Positions 1 to 6,116 of a stretch of DNA of 6,116 bases are shown in pieces. The stretch lies in the NCBI GenBank assembly GCA_007127625.1, contig SKYZ01000429.1:1-6116 (forward strand), written 5' to 3'. The notes under the pieces were generated by a model that did no database searches, had not been told where the DNA came from, and was given only the letters and a program-made list of their open reading frames with translations. Position numbers and translations under genes: made by a program. Positions within the stretch are counted from its first letter, which is position 1; the number at the start of each line of letters is the position of its first letter. This stretch comes from Aquisalimonas sp. (GTDB taxonomy: Bacteria; Pseudomonadota; Gammaproteobacteria; Nitrococcales; Aquisalimonadaceae).

Positions 1-106
1 TGGCCTGCAGCCTGAGCCCATCTCCATGGAGGACATCGAGCGGCACCTGAGTGAGGGCATGGATCGGGTCAAGCAGTTGCTGGGCGCCTTGATTCCCAGG
101 CTCTGA
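1..106 (+). CDS. C-terminal tail of an unrecognised protein (5' partial)
   Basis: The second reading frame is open from the window edge to a TGA at 104-106 and encodes 34 residues ending in GALIPRL. The other two plus frames contain early stops, so this is the only frame that can carry a gene entering from the left. The visible tail contains a likely amphipathic helix (MEDIERHLSEGMDRVKQLL) with alternating charged and hydrophobic positions, typical of a helical C-terminus. I do not recognise the family, and the tail is too short to assign one. The gene ends 22 bp from the end of uup, on the opposite strand, with a hairpin between them. A short separate gene starting at the internal ATG at 26 is possible but less likely than the end of a longer gene. 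Confidence 0.55.
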   Translation, partial: GLQPEPISMEDIERHLSEGMDRVKQLLGALIPRL

Positions 107-108
107 TG

Positions 109-125
109 GTTTGCATCCTGCAAAC
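109..125. terminator. Candidate bidirectional terminator hairpin between convergent genes
   Basis: GTTTGCA (109-115), loop TCC (116-118) and TGCAAAC (119-125) form a perfect 7-bp stem with a 3-nt loop. The hairpin starts 2 nt after the TGA of the left gene and ends 3 nt before the TAA of uup, so it fills nearly all of the convergent gap. There is no T-run on either side and the stem is only 3/7 GC, so it is not a classical intrinsic terminator. Its position favours a termination or 3'-end-protecting role; this is inference. Confidence 0.4.
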
Positions 126-128
126 GGG

Positions 129-2024
129 TTAGCCCTCGAGCTCTTCCCAGCGGGAATAGGCCTGAGCCAGCGCCTGGTCCAGCTCCTGCAGGCGGCGTCC
201 GGCCTCAGCCACGGTGTCCGCATCACTTCGGTGGAATTCGGGATCGGCCATGCGCTGGGAGAGTTCCGTATGCTCCGCTTCCAGGGCTTCGATCCTGCCC
301 GGCAGTTCCTCGAGTTCGCGTTTGTCCTTGTAGCTGAGCTTGCGGTTGCCCTGTTGCGGTTTCTGCGTCGCGTCTGACGGTGGCCGCCGGGTCGCGGACG
401 CTCCGTTGCTGGCGCCGGAGTCTTCCTTCCACGGCTGGGGGCGCTGGCGCAGCCAGTCGTTGTAACCGCCCACGTAATCGCGCAGGCCGCCGTCCGGGTC
501 GAAGGCGATACACCCGGTGACGACGTTGTCCAGGAATTCCCGGTCGTGGCTGACCAGTAGCAGGGTGCCGTCGAAGTTCACCAGCTGCTGCTCCAGCAGG
601 TCCAGCGTTTCCAGGTCCAGGTCGTTGGTGGGCTCGTCCAGCACCAGCACGTTGGCGGGCCGGGTGAACAGCCGCGCCAGCAGCAGCCTGCTGCGCTCGC
701 CGCCGGACAACGAGGAAACGGGAACCCGGGTGCGCGAGGGTTCGAACAGGAAGTCCTGCAGGTAACTGACCACGTGGCGGTCCTGGCCGTTGATGCGAAC
801 CGCATCGCGACCACCGCCGACGGTTTCGCGGACCGTGGCGGCGGGGTCCAGGGTCTCCCGCAACTGATCGAACCAGGCAACTTCGAGGTTCGTGCCGTGC
901 CGGATCCGGCCCGCTGTCGGTTCCATGTGGCCCAGCAGCACACGCAGCAGCGTGGTCTTGCCGCAACCGTTGGGACCGATCAGGCCTACCTTGTCGCCGC
1001 GCTGGATGGTGGTGGAGAAGCCGGAGAACAGTGTCTCGCCCTCGAAGCCGCCGCTGATGGCGTCGGCTTCGATGACCAGCTTGCCTGAGCGTTCGGCGGT
1101 CTGGGCCTCCATGCGGGCGTTGCCGGCCCGCTGACGGCGCTCACGGCGCTCTTCGCGCATGGCCTTGAGGGCGCGCACGCGCCCCTGGTTGCGGGTGCGC
1201 CGCGCCTTGATGCCCTGACGGATCCATGCCTCCTCCCTGGCAAGCTTGCGGTCGAAGCGCTCCTGCTGCTGCTCCTCGGCCTCCAGGGCGGCTTCCCGCC
1301 GCTCCAGGTACTTGTCGTAGTTGCCGGGCCAGCTGGTGAGCTGCCCGCGGTCCAGCTCGAGGATGCGTGTCGCCAGCCGCCGCAGGAAAGCGCGGTCGTG
1401 GGTAATGAACAGCACCGTACCGCGGTAGCTCAGTAGCAGGCGCTCGAGACGGTCTACGGAGTCGATGTCCAGGTGGTTGGTGGGCTCGTCCAGCAGCAAC
1501 AGATCCGGTTCATCCACCAGCGCCCGCGCCAGCAGTACGCGGCGTCGACGGCCGCCGGAGAGTTCGTCGAACCGCAGGCTCCCGTCCAGCTCCAGGCGGC
1601 TGAGTACGGCATCGATGTTGGACGCCAGCTGCCAGCCCCCGGCCTGCTCGATGCGGTGCTGCACGGCGTCGAACTCCTCCGCCGCGGCGTCGTCGCCGGC
1701 GCCCAGGCGACCGCTCAGGGCCTCCCAGCGCTGCAGGTCCGTGCCTACTGGGCCAAGCCCCTCGGCAACCACCTTGCGCACGGTGCGATCTCCCAGTCCG
1801 GGCACATCCTGCTCCATGCGCGCCACACGTAGACCGTCACGGCTCAGCACCCGGCCGCTGTCCGCCTCCTGCGTTCCCTCGATGACCTTCATCAACGTCG
1901 ACTTGCCGGTACCGTTACGGCCCAGCAGGCAGATGCGCTCGCCGGTCTGGACTTCCAGGTTGACCCTGTCCAGAACCGGGGGACCGCTGAATGCCAGAGT
2001 GATATCCTGTAGCTGGAGCAGCAC
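129..2024 (-). CDS. uup: ABC-F family ATPase Uup
   Basis: Uup is a cytoplasmic duplicated ATPase with no membrane segment. In E. coli it is linked to ribosome function and to suppression of precise transposon excision, and its C-terminal domain binds DNA. Seen here (631 aa; E. coli Uup is about 635): domain 1 has Walker A GRNGTGKST (35-43), signature LSGGR (155-159), DEPTNHLD (179-186) and H-loop His209. A basic, helical ABC-F linker follows (about 240-315, including ARRTRNQGRVRAL). Domain 2 has GPNGCGKTT (350-358), LSGGE (439-443), DEPTNDLD (463-470) and His493. A Ser/Gln-rich spacer leads to the Uup-type coiled coil (about 563-631), opening KLSYKDKRELEELP and ending RWEELEG. The open frame continues 187 codons upstream, but homology begins at the GTG at 2024 (MLLQLQDITLAFSG), 4 nt after a GGAGG. 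All ATPase residues are intact. It is divergent from the HD-GYP gene and appears monocistronic within the window. Confidence 0.97.
   Translation of the reverse strand: MLLQLQDITLAFSGPPVLDRVNLEVQTGERICLLGRNGTGKSTLMKVIEGTQEADSGRVLSRDGLRVARMEQDVPGLGDRTVRKVVAEGLGPVGTDLQRWEALSGRLGAGDDAAAEEFDAVQHRIEQAGGWQLASNIDAVLSRLELDGSLRFDELSGGRRRRVLLARALVDEPDLLLLDEPTNHLDIDSVDRLERLLLSYRGTVLFITHDRAFLRRLATRILELDRGQLTSWPGNYDKYLERREAALEAEEQQQERFDRKLAREEAWIRQGIKARRTRNQGRVRALKAMREERRERRQRAGNARMEAQTAERSGKLVIEADAISGGFEGETLFSGFSTTIQRGDKVGLIGPNGCGKTTLLRVLLGHMEPTAGRIRHGTNLEVAWFDQLRETLDPAATVRETVGGGRDAVRINGQDRHVVSYLQDFLFEPSRTRVPVSSLSGGERSRLLLARLFTRPANVLVLDEPTNDLDLETLDLLEQQLVNFDGTLLLVSHDREFLDNVVTGCIAFDPDGGLRDYVGGYNDWLRQRPQPWKEDSGASNGASATRRPPSDATQKPQQGNRKLSYKDKRELEELPGRIEALEAEHTELSQRMADPEFHRSDADTVAEAGRRLQELDQALAQAYSRWEELEG
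1467..1498 (-). repeat. 32-bp exact direct repeat, copy in uup (Walker B region)
   Basis: This stretch encodes the first-domain DEPTNHLD Walker B region of Uup and is identical over 32 bp to 4934-4965 in yheS. The two copies have the same orientation. The identity arises from a conserved protein motif plus shared codon preference, not from a mobile repeat. The copies lie about 3.5 kb apart. Confidence 0.8.
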
Positions 2025-2028
2025 GTTG

Positions 2029-2033
2029 CCTCC
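2029..2033 (-). promoter_or_regulatory. Ribosome-binding site that sets the uup start
   Basis: On the minus strand GGAGG ends 4 nt before the GTG at 2024-2022. The spacing is slightly short, but the match to the anti-Shine-Dalgarno is perfect. It supports GTG at 2024 as the start over the longer open frame upstream, in agreement with the homology boundary of Uup. Confidence 0.7.
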
Positions 2034-2089
2034 GGTGGTGCGAAGTTGCGGGGACCGAGACACTAACATACGCCGGGCTCCCCTGGGCC

Positions 2090-2094
2090 GGAGG
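2090..2094 (+). promoter_or_regulatory. Ribosome-binding site that sets the HD-GYP start
   Basis: GGAGG lies 6 nt before the ATG at 2101, an optimal spacing. The later in-frame ATGs at 2119 and 2134 have weaker upstream matches: GGGGA close to 2119, and only GGAA before 2134. This favours 2101. Confidence 0.65.
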
Positions 2095-2100
2095 CTGCCC

Positions 2101-3354
2101 ATGCGGGGCAGGGGACGAATGACGGAACGACGCATGACAACCGACGCGCTTCGGCTGGGGATGTATGTCTCCCGCCTCGACCGTCCATGGGTGGAAACGC
2201 CGTTCCTGTTCCAGGGCTTCATCCTGGAGCGGGAGGAAGACCTCCAGACCCTGCGTTCCCTTTGTCGGGAGGTCGTGGTGGACGCCGAGCGCTCGCGGGT
2301 GCATGTGCCGGAGGCCGCTGGGGCGCGGCGGCGGCCGGAGCCTGCGCGGACCAGCAAGCCGGTGTTCAGGGAAGCCGTCCAGGCCGCTGCCAGGGCGCGG
2401 GGGCGGGGCCACCGTCTGGTCAAGCGCCTGTTCCAGGACATCCGGCTGGGGCGCAGCATTGATACCGAAGAGGCCCAGGCAGTGGTCGCCGAAATGGTGG
2501 ACAACATCACCCGGGATGCCGATGCCAGCCTCTGGATTACTAATCTCAAGAATCGAGACGAGTATACCTCCCTGCACTGTCTCAACGTCTGCGTGCTGAC
2601 CCTGGCCTACTGCCGCCATCTAGGGTATGAGCGGGACGAGCTTGAGCGCATCGGTCTGGGCGCGCTTCTGCACGACGTGGGTAAGGCCCGCGTGCCGAAG
2701 GAGATTCTCAACAAGCCGGGGCGGCTCAGCGACGAAGAATTCGCGGTCATGAAGCGCCATACGGTGGATGGCTACGAGATGCTGTCGGGCTCGGGCAAGC
2801 TGTCGGATCTGACGCTGCGAATCGTGCGCTCCCATCATGAACGGGTGGGTGGGCAAGGCTATCCGGACGGTCTCGCGGGGTCGGACATTCCGGAGCCCGT
2901 TCTCGCCGTGGGGATCGCGGATGCCTACGATGCACTCACCAGCGACCGCCCCTACAAGGACGGGCTTGCGGCGGAAAAGGCGCTGGGGATCCTCCACAAG
3001 GAGGCGCCGCGGGAGTTCGGCGCCGAGCTCATGGAAGGGTTCATTCGCTGCGTGGGCATCTACCCCATCGGCAGCCTGGTGGAACTGGACAGCGGCGCGC
3101 TGGGGTTGGTGATCTCCGCCGAGCCGACACACCGGCTGTTCCCGCGCGTACTCCTGGTGCGCTCGCCGAACGGGCAGACCATGCAGGAACGCCGCATCCT
3201 GGATCTGGCGGCGCGGCAGGAGACGGCGCGGGTGCGGCGCGTGGTACAGCCCCGTGACACCGGCGTGGACGTCCAGGCGGTGATGCTCATGGAGTCCGGG
3301 CTCGCCCGGGCCGGCAGCCTGCCGGTGGACCTCCCGGGCACGGATGATCAGTAA
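2101..3354 (+). CDS. DUF3391 / HD-GYP cyclic-di-GMP phosphodiesterase
   Basis: HD-GYP proteins are metal-dependent hydrolases that degrade c-di-GMP to pGpG or GMP and influence motility, biofilm and virulence. Seen here (417 aa): an N-terminal DUF3391 domain (about 14-140; LRLGMYVSRLDRPW, then ETPFLFQGF) and an HD-GYP domain (about 145-330). Likely metal ligands by family alignment are His159 (EYTSLH), His191-Asp192 (HDVGK, 191-195), His220, His245-His246 and Asp274 (IADAYDALTSDRPY). The signature reads HHERVGGQGYP (245-255), with Gly250 where the consensus HHExxDGxGYP has Asp. There is no signal peptide, membrane segment, GGDEF, EAL or receiver domain, so it should be cytosolic. The C-terminal 85 residues match the usual extension of this class. 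The start at ATG 2101 is chosen for its GGAGG; 2119 (411 aa) or 2134 (406 aa) are alternatives. The 3' end overlaps slyX by 7 bp. Activity is inferred from preserved ligands. Confidence 0.95.
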   Translation: MRGRGRMTERRMTTDALRLGMYVSRLDRPWVETPFLFQGFILEREEDLQTLRSLCREVVVDAERSRVHVPEAAGARRRPEPARTSKPVFREAVQAAARARGRGHRLVKRLFQDIRLGRSIDTEEAQAVVAEMVDNITRDADASLWITNLKNRDEYTSLHCLNVCVLTLAYCRHLGYERDELERIGLGALLHDVGKARVPKEILNKPGRLSDEEFAVMKRHTVDGYEMLSGSGKLSDLTLRIVRSHHERVGGQGYPDGLAGSDIPEPVLAVGIADAYDALTSDRPYKDGLAAEKALGILHKEAPREFGAELMEGFIRCVGIYPIGSLVELDSGALGLVISAEPTHRLFPRVLLVRSPNGQTMQERRILDLAARQETARVRRVVQPRDTGVDVQAVMLMESGLARAGSLPVDLPGTDDQ

Positions 3355-3568
3355 TGGGGTGGCGGCGGCTCCGGTGACTCCCCGTCGTCACCGCCCGAAT
3401 GCTGTTCCTCCAGCCCGTGCAGCCGTCGGCGCAGCTGCTCGACGTGCTGGTGGAGATGGTCGATGATGCGTTGCTGACGCACCAGCGATTCGGTCAGCGA
3501 GTCGATGGCATCCTCCTGGTGCATCAGGCGGATTTCCAGATCCGCGAGACGGTCACTGTCCTCGGTGC

Positions 3569-3572
<4 letters not shown>
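3348..3572 (-). CDS. slyX: SlyX family protein
   Basis: SlyX is a small conserved protein of unknown biochemical function, named for its place beside the phiX174 lysis gene slyD in E. coli. Seen here: 74 aa (E. coli SlyX is 72). The N-terminal two-thirds (about 5-57) is a continuous coiled coil with heptad spacing (RLADLEIRLMHQE, then IIDHLHQHVEQLRRRL). An acidic, glycine-containing hinge follows, then the family's hallmark proline-rich end PEPPPPHY. The start ATG (3572-3570) overlaps the yheS TGA as ATGA, so translation is probably coupled to yheS and slyX is the second gene of that operon. No strong ribosome-binding site precedes it, consistent with re-initiation. Its last codons overlap the end of the HD-GYP gene on the other strand. 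Confidence 0.93.
3372..3393 (+). other. GC-rich hairpin just past the HD-GYP stop, inside slyX
   Basis: CGGTGAC (3372-3378) and GTCACCG (3387-3393) form a perfect 7-bp stem around an 8-nt loop, 17 nt after the HD-GYP stop. There is no T-run behind it. It could help end or protect the HD-GYP transcript, but it is also coding sequence of slyX (the acidic hinge) and may be fortuitous. Confidence 0.22.

Positions 3573-6116
<2,544 letters not shown>

Larger units (their letters stand above)
2025..2100. promoter_or_regulatory. Divergent uup / HD-GYP intergenic region
   Basis: This 76-bp spacer must hold both 5' control regions unless the promoters lie inside the genes. It is GC-rich with one AT-richer island, CACTAACATA (2061-2070), readable as TAACAT on plus or TATGTT on minus. 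On the plus strand, TTGCGG (2046-2051) lies 12 nt upstream of TAACAT, too close for a normal sigma-70 pair, so no promoter is convincing. Each edge carries a Shine-Dalgarno sequence. Confidence 0.45.

Noticed and set aside
111..377. An 88-codon plus-strand open frame over the 3' end of uup.
   Set aside because: It is fully antisense to the conserved coiled-coil domain of Uup, has no ribosome-binding site, and its composition is that of a shadow frame.
1465..2100. A 212-codon N-terminal extension of the HD-GYP frame, antisense to uup.
   Set aside because: The extension is Ser/Arg/Pro-rich noise lying wholly over uup. The DUF3391 domain begins just after 2101, where there is a strong ribosome-binding site.
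2025..2585. A 187-codon upstream extension of the uup frame, antisense to the HD-GYP gene.
   Set aside because: Uup homology begins at the GTG at 2024 with GGAGG before it. The extension is Arg/Ser-rich and matches nothing, and the plus strand there clearly encodes the HD-GYP protein.

Overview
This window is an ordinary, gene-dense stretch of a GC-rich bacterial chromosome. Every intact gene matches a family well known in Gammaproteobacteria: Uup, YheS, SlyX, a DUF3391-type HD-GYP protein and FadH. High GC, strong G/C bias at third codon positions and short spacers suggest a high-GC gammaproteobacterium, perhaps of the Ectothiorhodospiraceae or Halomonas kind. That placement is inference from protein family content, not from a marker gene. 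I see no rRNA, tRNA, CRISPR array, insertion sequence, phage gene or riboswitch.

Layout from left to right. (1) Positions 1-106 hold the last 34 codons of an unrecognised plus-strand gene. It converges on uup across a 22-bp gap that is mostly a perfect 7-bp hairpin. (2) Positions 129-2024, minus strand, encode the ABC-F ATPase Uup (631 aa) with both nucleotide-binding domains and the C-terminal coiled coil. (3) A 76-bp divergent spacer separates uup from (4) 2101-3354, plus strand, a DUF3391/HD-GYP cyclic-di-GMP phosphodiesterase (417 aa). (5) That gene overlaps tail-to-tail by 7 bp with slyX (3348-3572, minus). slyX in turn overlaps by 4 bp (ATGA) with the upstream minus-strand gene (6) yheS (3569-5476), a second ABC-F ATPase of 635 aa. 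(7) A 101-bp divergent spacer leads to (8) 5578-6116, plus strand, the first 179 codons of fadH (NADPH-dependent 2,4-dienoyl-CoA reductase), cut by the window edge.

How the genes work together. yheS-slyX is clearly a translationally coupled pair. The other genes look like separate transcription units placed head-to-head or tail-to-tail. Two ABC-F translation factors (Uup and YheS) lie 1.5 kb apart on the same strand with a c-di-GMP hydrolase between them. I see no direct functional tie, but the pairing is worth a neighbourhood check. fadH belongs to beta-oxidation of unsaturated fatty acids; a palindrome in its upstream region could be an operator.

I did not find a convincing undescribed system. 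The observations most worth checking are small: a Gly at the Asp position of the HD-GYP signature, mirrored ribosome-binding sites in the uup/HD-GYP spacer, the absence of a ribosome-binding site at yheS (possibly a leaderless start), the candidate fadH operator, a perfect 8-bp hairpin inside the yheS linker, and a conserved polyproline end on SlyX encoded directly behind an ABC-F stall-relief factor.
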